Source: Chimonanthus salicifolius
Lineage: Eukaryota > Streptophyta > Magnoliopsida > Laurales > Calycanthaceae
NCBI GenBank assembly: GCA_013350335.1
Contig: CM023536.1
Coordinates: 46,880,314 to 46,944,313 of the forward strand
DNA: 64,000 nucleotides
Direction of reading: 5' to 3'
A program made the position numbers and the translations under genes. Of the stretch, positions 54,175 through 64,000 are shown in pieces; positions within the stretch are counted from its first letter, which is position 1; every line of letters begins with the position of its first letter. Below the pieces are notes generated by a model. That model saw nothing but the letters and a program-made list of their open reading frames with translations, was not told where the DNA came from and did no database searches.

Positions 54175-55497
54175 TTACCCTACTCTGAACCCAGGCACGA
54201 CGGTGAAACCAACCCGCGGCCGGCCATCCGCCACATCGTAGAGGTCCTCTGCTGCAGACTCCATGTAGACATCTGAGAACCAGCACCCTTTCCTCACCTG
54301 AAAGATGGCCGCTTCCTGCTCGAAAGAGAAGCCCAAACAGTGGAGAAGCCACACCCGCTTTGCCATCTCAGCAAACGCCGCGAAGAAAGGGGTGTCTGGG
54401 GACCCGCCTGAGTTGATCAGGATTCTCTGACTCAGATCCCCAAAGAAAGAAGCTTCCATCTTGGGATGCACCAGTGACAGATATTTCAACCTGCAGAACT
54501 TACCGAATCTTGATTCAGGCTTCTCCAAGAGAAATTCCATTGCTTTTCTAGATTTCAAGTGCATGAAGCGGCTGAAAAAATGCCGTCGCTGGTGGCTCTG
54601 CTTCGAGGATGAAGACAACGACGATGAAGATGAACTCTTGCTCGGGATCGAGAAGTCGGGGTCTTGGAAGTCGGTGAAAATCTTTCTGCAAACATAAGCT
54701 TCGAATGCAAATCGTTTGTGGCCAGGATTGGCGTAAACAGCGTCTGGTTCGATGGAGCTAGCTGCGGCGTCAATGTCCCATCTTGCCGACTCCATCTCGT
54801 CCATCATAAGCTTGACGAAGCTCCGAATGGATTTGATAGCATAATGATGGACTGCAATGAAATGGGTGGGGTTCAATCCAGAGAGATGGAGATTGTCGAG
54901 GGTGGATAAAGAACTGTTTGGATTAAGTCTCCTCTCCAGCAACCTACTCTGTTTGTCCACGTCCTGCAACTTCTCTTTGAAAAAGAGGATCTCCGACTCC
55001 TTGAGCTGGAGCTGGGATTTCAGTTTCTTGACCATGATCTCATACGTCTTCAATAGATTCTGCTGTTCTCTAATTTCTGCAGCGAGCTGTGATTCATGGG
55101 ATGGAATGATCTGCTTCTTAAGGTAGCTGTGCTTCAACTCAGAGAGATTCTTGAGTTCGGAGACAACAGTCTCATCCGCTGTCTGTATGCATTCGGGGTC
55201 ATACGGGGATTGGGAAATCTGAAGCTGGGCATAGGCCGCCTTGACGGCGGAGACGCTGGCGAAGAGATTGGCAAGGAGCACTTCCATGGCTTCTCTGTTT
55301 CGGATCTTCTCCTCGTCAACATCATTGAGTGGCTGTGAATAGAAGCAGACCTTCTGAGCAGAATCGAGGCAGTCCTCGGGTAATTTGATCTTCCGGATTT
55401 CATCATCCGGGGCAACTCCAGAGGCCCGAAGCCGAAGAACCTTTGCAAAGGTATGCTTTAATCCGGTCTTGTTCGATCCCGGCTTGATGGAGTCCAT
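54175..55497 (-). CDS. DUF641 / GIL1-IRKI family protein, C-terminus frameshifted
   Basis: 440 aa from the Met at 55497. I prefer this start to the Met 8 codons upstream because the family opens MDS(V/I)KP and because TTTCTTCGTCAG just before it looks like the acceptor of a 5' UTR intron. Related plant proteins include GIL1 (gravitropism in the light) and IRKI (receptor-kinase interactor); molecular role poorly known. Seen: FAKVLRLRA..GVAP near the N-terminus; the DUF641 region with REAMEVLLANLFASVSAVKAAYAQLQ at about 70-95; a coiled coil at about 110-190 (AEIREQQNLLKTYEIMVKKL); a Ser-rich stretch near 290; and the conserved C-terminal domain ending RPRVGFTVVPGFRVG. There it stops at TAA (54177-54175), while the family goes on about 13 residues. 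The lost part is still readable one base over (see findings). Otherwise intact, GC-richer than its flanks. Confidence 0.85.
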   Translation of the reverse strand: MDSIKPGSNKTGLKHTFAKVLRLRASGVAPDDEIRKIKLPEDCLDSAQKVCFYSQPLNDVDEEKIRNREAMEVLLANLFASVSAVKAAYAQLQISQSPYDPECIQTADETVVSELKNLSELKHSYLKKQIIPSHESQLAAEIREQQNLLKTYEIMVKKLKSQLQLKESEILFFKEKLQDVDKQSRLLERRLNPNSSLSTLDNLHLSGLNPTHFIAVHHYAIKSIRSFVKLMMDEMESARWDIDAAASSIEPDAVYANPGHKRFAFEAYVCRKIFTDFQDPDFSIPSKSSSSSSLSSSSKQSHQRRHFFSRFMHLKSRKAMEFLLEKPESRFGKFCRLKYLSLVHPKMEASFFGDLSQRILINSGGSPDTPFFAAFAEMAKRVWLLHCLGFSFEQEAAIFQVRKGCWFSDVYMESAAEDLYDVADGRPRVGFTVVPGFRVG

Positions 55498-55860
55498 CTG
55501 ACGAAGAAACACAAAGGGCAATGTAGATTTAGAACTTCCAATTATTTTAAGAGCAAGGGAAAGAGAACAAGAGATGGGTTTAGGCTTGAAATGTAAAGAG
55601 GAATGGGAAAGAGAAAGGTGAGGAGAGAGAGGCTTCGACTTTAACTCTTGGATCGAGGACAGTGAGGTGAATTTTTTTTTTTTATTCGTGCTGGCTTTTA
55701 CAAGGAGTTTCCTATGCTATTTTTCAAGCATGAAAGAAGATTTTAGGCGCGGGAAAAGAGAAAGGCAGACAAGACATAAGAGAGGGAGAAGACGAAGCCG
55801 ACGAAGCGTTTGCAAGTTCTAAAAGTGCACAGTAAAAGAGGCTAAAATAGCAGCAGTGAC
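55498..55860 (-). promoter_or_regulatory. 5' region of the DUF641 gene
   Basis: On the minus strand a CT-rich leader with a poly(A) run (55671-55683 as poly(T) on plus). A 5' UTR intron ending at 55498 is suggested by the TTTGTGTTTCTTCGTCAG acceptor. No clear TATA box. Confidence 0.4.
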
Positions 55861-58433
55861 AGGCATTTGTTCCACGTTTATTTACTGCTGACCGTAGAAA
55901 CAACGGATGATTCGTAATTCTGAACCCTTTACCCTTTTTTATTGATCATTTCCACACTGCAGAAGTTCCTACGTACACGCGCGATATTAAAACAACACTT
56001 GGAAAATTCAGACTCCCGACAATTTAAATAACTCCATCGAACTCAGCAGCTCTATGCGTTTTTTTCTTTTAGTAAGATGTAAACAATATAATAATACTTT
56101 TTGCCTGGACTACATAGATACTCCTTTGATTGAATTATTAGCTAAATTTTAAAAATAAAGTTTGACATTTACTTTCTCATTTAAAAATTTTGATTCAAAG
56201 TTCAGACCAACTTTCATCAACAATTTACAATTGGCCATTTCTCCCCTTTAAAGGGTTCAACATAACTTTCATGAATTAAGCGTCTTTTTCACAAAGAGGA
56301 TTTAGAAATTAAATGTGAAAGAACTCTGAAAAAAAAATCAGAGATGCAAAGTCAAATGATTTGTGTGTCTCCTCAGTAGCATTTACGGTGTGGTTGAACT
56401 TGAAAGGTGAGAGAAACCAGAACAGGGCATTCTGCCAAAGTCACACGCGGCTGCCCATTTCCAAAATGGAGATGACAGGATCAGGAATTACACGACACAT
56501 GTGAAAGGGTCCAACGCTTCTGAGGTCTGACACTGTAAACAAGCGAGGCATGTGAATGAATGTAAGGACTCACTCGAAGACACACATGCCCGAACAAGCA
56601 AGGTAAACTTGCAGGGTATTTTTTTTTCAGGTGGAGAGTAATAATTTCGACCCTGCTCATTTGCAGAGTATATGAGACAAATTTGGATTTTTATTAATAA
56701 TTATTCATTTTTAAAAATAAAATTTTGCAATATAATAATTTTGGTTCCCAATAATCTGAGCCCATGACAGGGTTGGTCCGGATTCAGACTTTACAGTTTA
56801 CACATATTAATCGGACTTACACTTGGCAGCCGGGCCCTTTCCCATCCCTACTCACAGGCACCGTGCTCCTATTTATGGCTGAACACTAGTCACGTGGTCT
56901 TCTTTTTTTTTTTAAAAAAAAAAAAAGACGCATACAACGGTAAAGAAAGTAAGGAATACTAGACCAGTAGCAAACGAAAGGGGATAACATTTTTTTCTAA
57001 AAAAACAATCCATAATCAATGTCCGAGCACCTAATGCCATTTACATAAGAACCAGAGTCCCAAATCTCCCTTCCCAACAAAGAAGTACCCTCTAACATGG
57101 CCTTGGTGATGGACACCAAAGGTGCGCCCATTTAATCAAGACCACATAATCAAGATAATTCTCAAAACAATAACTTAAATAATGACTTTTATGAGCAAAA
57201 GTGCAAAACATCTTGAAGCAACATAGACAGAGTTAAAGCAAGGTCAAGCAATTTCCCTAAAACAGAATTGGCAAATACGTAAACAAAAAATGGGGTGTAC
57301 TTCAATGATGGCTGACAATTGGCTTAGACCACTGCCCTCCTAACATACAAACAAGTGATCTAATTCATTGTTAATAAGGTGTACAGAGACTGAGAGACAC
57401 ACGAACTATCCTTCAGTGATCTAATCCATCTTTTTCAAAGTTACCTTGCTTTCTTAAACACACTTGTTCCAAGTGATCATTCATAACTATCCTTCATGCA
57501 TTACCCTATATGTGCACATTATAAAAAAAGGATATTTTGTACATAGGTCTCAATGTTTTAGGTCAATAGTAAAGAAGGTTTTCAATTATTGTACTTTCAT
57601 CCATGCTATTCGAAGATTGATTGAAATTACATCCTTATAATACCAACACATGAGTAGCATTTTAAAATGAAGAAACAATGACTTTTGTAGAGCTTACTTG
57701 CACTAACACCAATACACCAAAATGAGTGAGAGATGAAAAGGACAACAAAAAGAAGTGTCGAGTCATCCTAACCTTGTCAAATGGTGCATAAAAGTCAATG
57801 TCGCACAAATATTAAATTCTTACAGGCCAAAATCGGAAGGCCGGGACGAGTAAATAAAGACTAACTACAATCAAATCCCCAAAACTACTCACATATTGGT
57901 ATAAAAAGAACCTTATTGCAAATGATTTTCAAATGTTAGAGATGCAATTACAATTATTGAAAACTAAGGAACTAAGATACAATTTGCTAAACAGGCAAGG
58001 ACCAATACACAAATTACTCATAAAAATATGTAAAAGGCAAGCTTGGCTACCCACTTTTGACAATTGATATTGAACGAAACTCCTCTTTCCTGCCTTTATC
58101 TATCTAAGTTGTAAAGCAAGTGCTCAATTCTAACTAGCCAAAGATCATGGCACCGAAGGTGGCTATCAATACATGCCTTTTAATCCCTCAACCAATTGAA
58201 TTCCCTTTCTCCATTTGTACTTTCCATTGGCCTCTTGATTATGTCCAAGATGCATATGCCATGTCCATTAGAATCCCCTTTTCTCCTTTGTTATTTCCCG
58301 TTAACCGCCTGAATAAGGCCAAGATGCATACGACATGCTCAGCCACATTTTATGTCCAGTCCCTGAGGTAAAATATCCCCATTTACATCATCAGATATGA
58401 TGTGCAAAAGACCTTACAACATGTACCCCAAGC
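55861..58433. other. Gene-free intergenic DNA
   Basis: No gene recognised. 56155-56240 contains AAAAATTTTGATTCAAAGTTCAGACC, resembling one half of the MITE in gene A (15205-15245). 56910-56933 is a T/A homopolymer pair. At 58186-58345, ATTCCCTTTCTCC..CTTGATTATGTCCAAGATGCATATGCCATG is repeated as ATCCCCTTTTCTCC..CTGAATAAGGCCAAGATGCATACGACATG (imperfect tandem repeat). Confidence 0.45.
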
Positions 58434-58630
58434 TTTTTTTTTTTACCAAAGGTGTCTAGGTATCTCACTCGACTAATCCTTCGAGGCATGTGAACACTCC
58501 CAACATGCACACACCGGGTTCTTCTTGAGGGAGTGGCCCTTCGGGTTGAGAGTAAATCGAACACAAAAGCCCCACTTCTTGAGACGGATTCTTGGCCATC
58601 AGGCCAACCCCTTGAGGTTACCCCCATATT
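58434..58630 (-). mobile_element. SINE family B, best-preserved copy
   Basis: Poly(T) at 58435-58444, AAGGTGTCTAGGTATCTCAC, GACTAATCCTTCGAGGCATG, ACACACCGGG, GTAAATCGAACACAAAAGCC (B box on minus) and GATTCTTGGCCATCAGGCCAA (A box on minus). Read on the minus strand, the 5' part resembles a tRNA with GGCCTGATGGCCAAG. Confidence 0.72.
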
Positions 58631-59897
58631 CACTATTGTAAGGCACATAAAGAACAATCCTGTCTTGATTTGTAATATCTGTTGTGAGGCCCTAATACTT
58701 CAAGCACTTTCATGCATTGCATCATTTGAAACATCTCCCAAGAAAAAAAAAAGAACACGCATACTCCATATCTCTACACTGAATTGATAAAGTTCAAAAT
58801 ACTCCAAGCAATGAATAGGCACAAATGACCAAATTAGCATCACATCTATCACAGTGCAGTATATAAAGTAGGACACCACCATTGCCACCATAGTTGATGG
58901 CTGGTAATTTAATTGTGATAATCTTTCAATATAATAAATTGAATAACCAGGAACGACCAACTTTGCTAATTCTCTATTGGCTGGCTTAAAATGATAAGGA
59001 GTGGCAGAATTAGTAATCTACAAGAAGTCCAAAAGTGCATATAATCAACTTTATTCATTCTTTTCAGTCCAATGCAACATTAAAGATCAGCCACAGAGGT
59101 ATTGGCCTAGTTGGAGACGAATCACTTAGGTGTAAGTCTGACCGGGACTGAAATTTTATAAAAATTGGTGATTGAGTTGGCAGGAAAGGTTGTTGATGAG
59201 GGACAAAGACCAGACAAAATTGCCGGCCTTCTCTTCTTTGAATATAATAAAGTTTATTCATTCTTTTCAGTCCAATTGGTAAACCCCGTTTCTGGCACAC
59301 CAAGCGGCTACTATTAAATTCTAAGGGGTGCCGGAGAAGAGAGAGAATAGCATACATGGCGGAACCAAAATGGTATCCTTTCTTTCTCTCTCCGACAGTC
59401 GGACGGCAAGGGATGAATCGAGACACCATCCAATTAGTGAAACACACATCGATCGATCTTGGAACCATTGTCTGAGGCGGCCAACTGAGCACAAAACAGA
59501 ACAAACATCTAACTGCAAAGATTCAATTCCAATGGAGGTTGTTTGACACTATAGCAAATAATTTTAATATTTTAATAAATACCTTAACATTATTTTGACA
59601 TATGTTTTTTAATCATATGTCCCGATATTATTATAACATTGCCACAAACATCACAATCGTCAGAATAAGAAAAAATTTATTTATTCAAATATATCAGTGC
59701 ATAAGATCATCACGTGAAAGTGAAATATCATGCGAGAGCTATTCATATAATATTTTTTACATATGACTCAACAAAATAGATCCTAAAATTCATTTTTAGG
59801 AGATGTATCGCTATCACAGAGACAGCTCGTCTTAGTGGAGTTTTTGTTCCTAAATAGTTCGCATTATAATAAAGCTATCAAATCGATCTCCTTCTTT
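58631..59897. other. Intergenic DNA
   Basis: No supported gene. 59037-59060 (AACTTTATTCATTCTTTTCA) recurs at 59250-59275, a short direct repeat spanning about 215 bases. The 146-aa minus-strand frame at 59064-59504 shows no known motif and overlaps this repeat; I do not call it. Confidence 0.4.
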
Positions 59898-60125
59898 TCT
59901 TTAAAGACCAAGGTACTCAGACTTCTTAGAGCATTTGACTAATCTTTGAGCATTTGACTAATCTTAGAGCATTTGACTAATCTTTGAGGCACATGTAAAT
60001 CTCTCATCCACACACACCACTAATACTACGGAGAGAGATCATTTTCTATTAAGAATGACGTGAACTCAAGACCTTCTGCATCTCAGACGGGTTCTTAATC
60101 GTCAAACCAACCCTCTTAGGTTTTA
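59898..60125 (-). mobile_element. SINE family B with internal minisatellite
   Basis: AAGGTACTCAGACTTCTTAG, then GAGCATTTGACTAATCTT three times in tandem (59931-59985, period about 22), then AGGCACATGTAAATCTCTCA, ACACACACCAC, GAACTCAAGACCTTCTGC and TCGTCAAACCAACCCTCTTAGG. Confidence 0.7.
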
Positions 60126-61009
60126 AAGGATTCTCCTAAAAGCAACGACTTTGATTTCATTGTGGAAAACTAATTTTTCAATGTCCTAAAAGACTCCCTA
60201 CTTTTGTAAGATACTAGAGAAAAGTCTCTCTAGAGAGTTATATAATTTTGTTTTAAGTTTTTTTTTGAATTTACATATGAAAAATCACAATCACAACAAT
60301 TATATAAATTCCATTGTATTAATTTTAAAATTGAAATTTACCATAGCAAAAGATATCATCAAACCGTACAAGATAACATAGATCGTCTAGGCTTGCTGAT
60401 ATACTTAAATTTAACATTTAATATTTCTAAGTTGCATCGGTACTAGTGGGAGAGTTGAAACCCGAAATAGCTGTCTGTAGTCAAACTCAACAATTAGGAT
60501 ACAAAGACACGTTGATATGTATAATATATTTTAAATAAAAAATGTAAAACTAGTTATGACTGAAAATAATATACTCATTTATTCTAAAAATCAAGTGGCA
60601 AATTTATCAATATTTTAATTAAATTTCAATAGACAAAACATATACTAATATTTCTGTCATTTTAGTGATCAATATTATAAGTACTAAAATAGTCTGGAAG
60701 CAGTGAAAAGTTCAACATAGGTCCAATTATCAAACTTTAGATGGCATCATACATTTTGAAGTCTCCATACCATTTGTATTCATTTAGGTATATATTCTAA
60801 ATTGACACCTATCTACATTTTATTACAAATAATTTTTTTTTAAATTACATTTATTTAAAACTTTAAAAACTATTGAATTTGAACTCTTTTTTCCAATGAT
60901 AAACGAAATAAAGTTAAACTTTTCTTTATTTCTAATTTACTTTTAATCATTCAATTCATGCACACTCAAATGATTAATATACATGACAGCACATCTATAA
61001 TTCAGAAAA
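60126..61009. other. AT-rich intergenic DNA
   Basis: No gene recognised. 60256-60290 is a 3'-end fragment of SINE family A on the minus strand (poly(T), GAATTTACATATGAAAAATC). Confidence 0.45.
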
Positions 61010-61746
61010 GGGAGCCCATACAGACACCCGGCTTTTCTTTCCCTATACACTCGATTCCAAAAGTTTGGGTGAAATGACCCTTTTGCCCTTCCCCTTCCTA
61101 TTCCATCAAAACCATAGTCGAAATACCTTCCTTCAAACGACCGATTCCTTCTTCGGACGAACCGAATATACACAAGAGAGAGAAAAAAAACAGGTGGACC
61201 CCACCGTTGATAGAAACCAAAGATCTTCCTTAGCCGTAGATAGGTGGGCCAGGGGCGATTATGGTAGTGTCGATCCTAGGGTCAGAAGTGCAGGATCCAC
61301 GCCGCCAGATCTTCTCAGCCTTAGATCAGGTGACGGAGAAGGTTTCTGCCCACGGGTCCCACCATACTCATTCTGTTTTTTGATGGTCTATCCATCTATA
61401 CCATCAGATCTCTGATCGAAGTATGGTGGGCATCCAAAAATCCATGATTTGGGTTTTTTCTGTTAAATCCAAGTGGATCGTGCACTTCTGACCCTAAGAT
61501 CGATACCACCATAATCGCCCCTGGCCCACCTATCTACGGCTAAGGATGATCTTGGATTTCGGTCAATGGTGGGGCCCATGTTTTTTTTTCCCCTTCCCAA
61601 TCAGTTCGGTGGTATATCTTTCGAACGAAAGAAAAACTCATTCATCCGGTGATTCAATGCTCAGAAGTGGAAGGGCAATATGGTCATTTCAGTCAAAATT
61701 TTATAATCAAGCGTGCAGGAAAAGAAAAGCTAGGTGTCAAGCGCCC
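61010..61746. mobile_element. Long foldback element, TTCGTTCGAA family copy 3
   Basis: Almost the whole element is an inverted repeat. GACACCCGGCTTTTCTTTCC at 61023 pairs with GGAAAAGAAAAGCTAGGTGTC-like sequence ending 61738, and the inner arms 61195-61307 and 61470-61580 are about 90% complementary (both carry CTTAGCCGTAGATAGGTGGG and CAGGGGCGATTATGGT or their complements). A single-stranded loop of about 160 bases lies at 61308-61470. It contains TTTCGAACGAAAG. No transposase frame. Confidence 0.85.
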
Positions 61747-62282
61747 TTTATAAAAGTTTGAAGTTTCTATCGTTACCCTCACCCTCGTTTGAAGGGTTTG
61801 GGGTTTGGTCTAAGTTTAGGACGGACCGTCTTTAGATGTGGTCCTCGATTCTAAGTTTACTTTGAATTTAAATCAGGTCTAATTCAAATCATGTTTACTA
61901 TTTAATTTGATTAAAAACGTTTTTTATAAAAACAGAACTTATTCTTTTATCCACTTAACTTATCCTTATTTAAATAAAAAATTTCTCATTTTATCTTTTA
62001 TGGGTGAACTAATAACACTTACCGGTGGTAAAGATAAAATAGAAATTCCACTCAATTCTATGTCTCTTAAAAGATGGATACTCTAAAAAAATATACTAAT
62101 ATTTTATTATTAAGAATACTAATATTCCACCAGACTAAATATTTGAATTTTGAAACTTCATGAAAGCGAAATACCTTTGAGAAAGAAAGGTTAAAATCTA
62201 TCCGTTTTTCTTTACAAGACTCTGACATTTTGTGCTTCTAAATTTCGAAGCTCCACGGGTCCACTACCAAGGAACGGAGTGT
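61747..62282. other. Intergenic DNA
   Basis: No gene recognised. Confidence 0.35.
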
Positions 62283-62556
62283 TCAGATTGAACGGTAGAT
62301 GGCTACGCCGTTGAAAATCAAATAATCAAATCCTTTGAGGATTAGGATTTCGCGTTCTAAACGCAGATTAACTAAATGTTTAACAATGGAAAAAGTAAAT
62401 ATTATCATCATTTTCATACCTTTAAACCAGACGAGAATTTCTGTTTTTCTCTTCTGCTGCTTAGTTACTCTAATTTGGCGAGAAGCACGATAAATTGGAC
62501 AGAAGCCCGTAACGGCGTAGAAACCCGTTACAAGTCGAAAAATAACCCTTGCTCTT
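62283..62556 (-). other. Open frame that could be a second exon
   Basis: A minus-strand frame starting after AGTTTTGCAG is open for 90 codons to TGA at 62285-62283, in phase with the donor at 62928. It has a hydrophobic stretch (FRLVTGFYAVTGFCPIY) but no family I can name. Very tentative. Confidence 0.2.
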
Positions 62557-62928
62557 CTGCAAAACTGAAAAACAACGAAAAGGTAAGGAAAAATCAGACC
62601 CTTCAGAGTTCCAAAATTCTAGTATTTTCCACGAAAATGAGGCAGAAATAACAGCAAATAAATAAATCCACGGAAAGTGGTGCCCTCGTACACTGCAATC
62701 TCACCTTCTAAAAAGCTAATAAAATTACATTTACGAAAGAAACCGATTTTCCAAACGCAATATTACGATTCCAAACACAATCCAGAAGCACAAGCGTTTT
62801 ATTAAAAAAATAAATCACAAGAAGGCGTAAAGCTAAATACTAAAAGTCCCGATCTCTAATCTCTTTCAAAGCAGAGAGCGAGGGCAAAACAGAGAAAGGA
62901 TTGAAAATTTTCTTCTTGAATGGCTTAC

Positions 62929-63170
62929 CTTTCGAGGAAATCTTTCGCTCGAAGTTGAAACATGCAAAAAACCAGAATTTTTCTACGAAGTGGAGATGTC
63001 CATTGATGGAAAACAAGGATTTGCAGTTTCCTCAAAGAAAAGTACTTTTCACCGGATGGAAAGCTTAGTTTCTTTGGCGAAAACGATTGAAAGTCGCAAT
63101 TTTGAATCTTTTCTTCTTTGATTTTTCCCCTTATCACAGAAGGAAATCTCTCATTTCCGACAAAAGACAA
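62929..63170 (-). other. Possible first exon of an unidentified gene
   Basis: 81-codon frame from ATG at 63170. Its apparent TAA stop is part of an ideal splice donor AG|GTAAGC (GT at 62928-62927), so the frame may continue in a later exon. It lies just below a TATA/telo-box promoter. The predicted residues are basic and match no family known to me. It may equally be a non-coding 5' UTR exon. Confidence 0.3.
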
Positions 63171-63256
63171 GTAAAACGGGGGATTATACAGAGCGGGAAG
63201 ACATGTCGAAAACGGAAAAAGAGATTAAGAAAAAAATCTCAGAAAACTTGGAAATA

Positions 63257-63286
63257 AAACCCTAGGGGCGGGCCCGTCAATTTATA
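63257..63286 (-). promoter_or_regulatory. TATA box plus telo-box and GGGCCC promoter
   Basis: TATAAATTG on the minus strand (63286-63278), then a GGGCCC palindrome (63270-63275) and AAACCCTA on plus (63257-63264), which is a telo-box near the expected start site. Telo-boxes together with site II-like GGGCC motifs are typical of plant ribosomal-protein and other growth-linked genes. Confidence 0.55.
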
Positions 63287-63299
63287 GGTTTATCTCTCC

Positions 63300-64000
63300 T
63301 AAAATTACAAATAACCCCTTACTCGAGTACGTCAAATCCAATTTCCAGAATATATGAAAAAATCATAATTCACCTTATCTGTCCATCAAATCTTATTATT
63401 TATAATTTTTGACAATTAATTTCTAGATAAAACCTTATAATTTTTAAAATTAAAAATGAATCATTAGATAATTATTTTGACCTATTATTTTTAATCCAAC
63501 AATTAAATATGTATCAAATAAAAATTATGAAAAATTAAATCTAAATTTTAAAAAAATAATTCTAATAAGTGGGTTCCACATATGTTCATTGATATCTGAG
63601 AGCCAAAAACGCCAGAACGTTATGAAGATTTTCCCATTATAATTTTACTCATTTCATTTCTAAAAGAATCATATGATTGGCTTTACTTTTACTCATGACA
63701 CATGTATGGAAATTAGAAAAGTTAAAAAAATGAAAAAACCCTCAAGAATAAAACAGAAATTCTTATATTTTAAATTTTATTAAGCTATACATGACTTTGC
63801 ATAATAGATTTTTTTAGTAATTGTGATACTGATAGATTTTAAAAATTAATTTTTTAAAATATTTTTAGATGATATAAGAATACTATTCAACATGTTTTAT
63901 TATATCTTAGAGAACATAAAATAATTCAAAATAAAAACATATTAAACATTTCCAATTAATTAAAGTATATGAGACAAAATCATAAGTATTTGAGATTACA
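63300..64000. other. AT-rich flank
   Basis: No gene recognised to the end of the window. Upstream flank of the minus-strand promoter above. Confidence 0.35.

Noticed and set aside
54014..54352. 112-aa minus-strand frame overlapping the 3' end of the DUF641 gene
   Set aside because: It is an alternative frame of the same region; only its neighbouring frame carries the conserved C-terminal residues.
59064..59504. 146-aa minus-strand frame
   Set aside because: No family motif, overlaps a direct repeat, and composition is like the surrounding intergenic DNA. A transcript would change this view.

Overview
The window is AT-rich, gene-sparse nuclear DNA of a flowering plant. Evidence: spliced GT-AG genes, plant-only families (OVATE, class II trehalose-6-phosphate synthase, DUF641/GIL1-like, secreted peptide-hormone precursors), tRNA-derived SINEs with poly(A) tails, TRIM retroelements with an initiator-tRNA-Met primer site, Copia LTRs, and hAT-, Mutator- and Stowaway-like MITEs. 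The sequence alone does not fix the species. A magnoliid or other early-diverging angiosperm is only an impression.

Layout. 342-1670 (-): an OVATE family protein gene close to OFP5, with a TATA box and GA/CT microsatellites on both sides. 1.8-14.5 kb: intergenic DNA built from SINEs, a TRIM, Stowaway-like MITEs, a Copia LTR and a GGGTCGGGT-rich element with terminal inverted repeats. 14.8-26.2 kb: three small intronless genes for secreted peptide precursors. Two (14810-15139 and 19402-19599, +) are paralogs sharing WHFQRxDRILxSVPSPGVG near the C-terminus. The third (26246-25917, -) carries an SGPS-type motif of the IDA/PIP kind. 26.3-32.4 kb: a segmental duplication of the region upstream of the third peptide gene; one copy carries an extra TIR element, so the other copy shows the empty site. 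33-41 kb: repeats rich in the palindrome TATCGGCCGATA (one with a perfect 8-bp target duplication), a TRIM and SINEs. 41.9-42.4 kb: a GC-rich island full of ACGT-core motifs upstream of the trehalose gene. 43483-46923 (+): a class II TPS gene of the TPS7 type, three coding exons, 854 aa. 54175-55497 (-): a DUF641/GIL1-like gene whose last codons are cut off by a one-base frameshift. 52 and 61 kb: foldback elements rich in TTCGTTCGAA. About 63.28 kb (-): a TATA/telo-box promoter followed by a possible first exon of an unidentified gene.

Biology. The genes do not form one pathway. TPS7-like proteins act in sugar (trehalose-6-phosphate/SnRK1) signalling, OFPs in growth and organ shape, and DUF641/GIL1-like proteins in growth responses. 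The most unusual part is the group of three post-translationally modified peptide-hormone precursor genes within 11.5 kb. Two of them share an uncommon C-terminal core that sits between the PIP (SGPSPxGxGH) and CEP (SPGVGH) signatures, and one has had its C-terminus changed by an indel and by an apparent MITE insertion.
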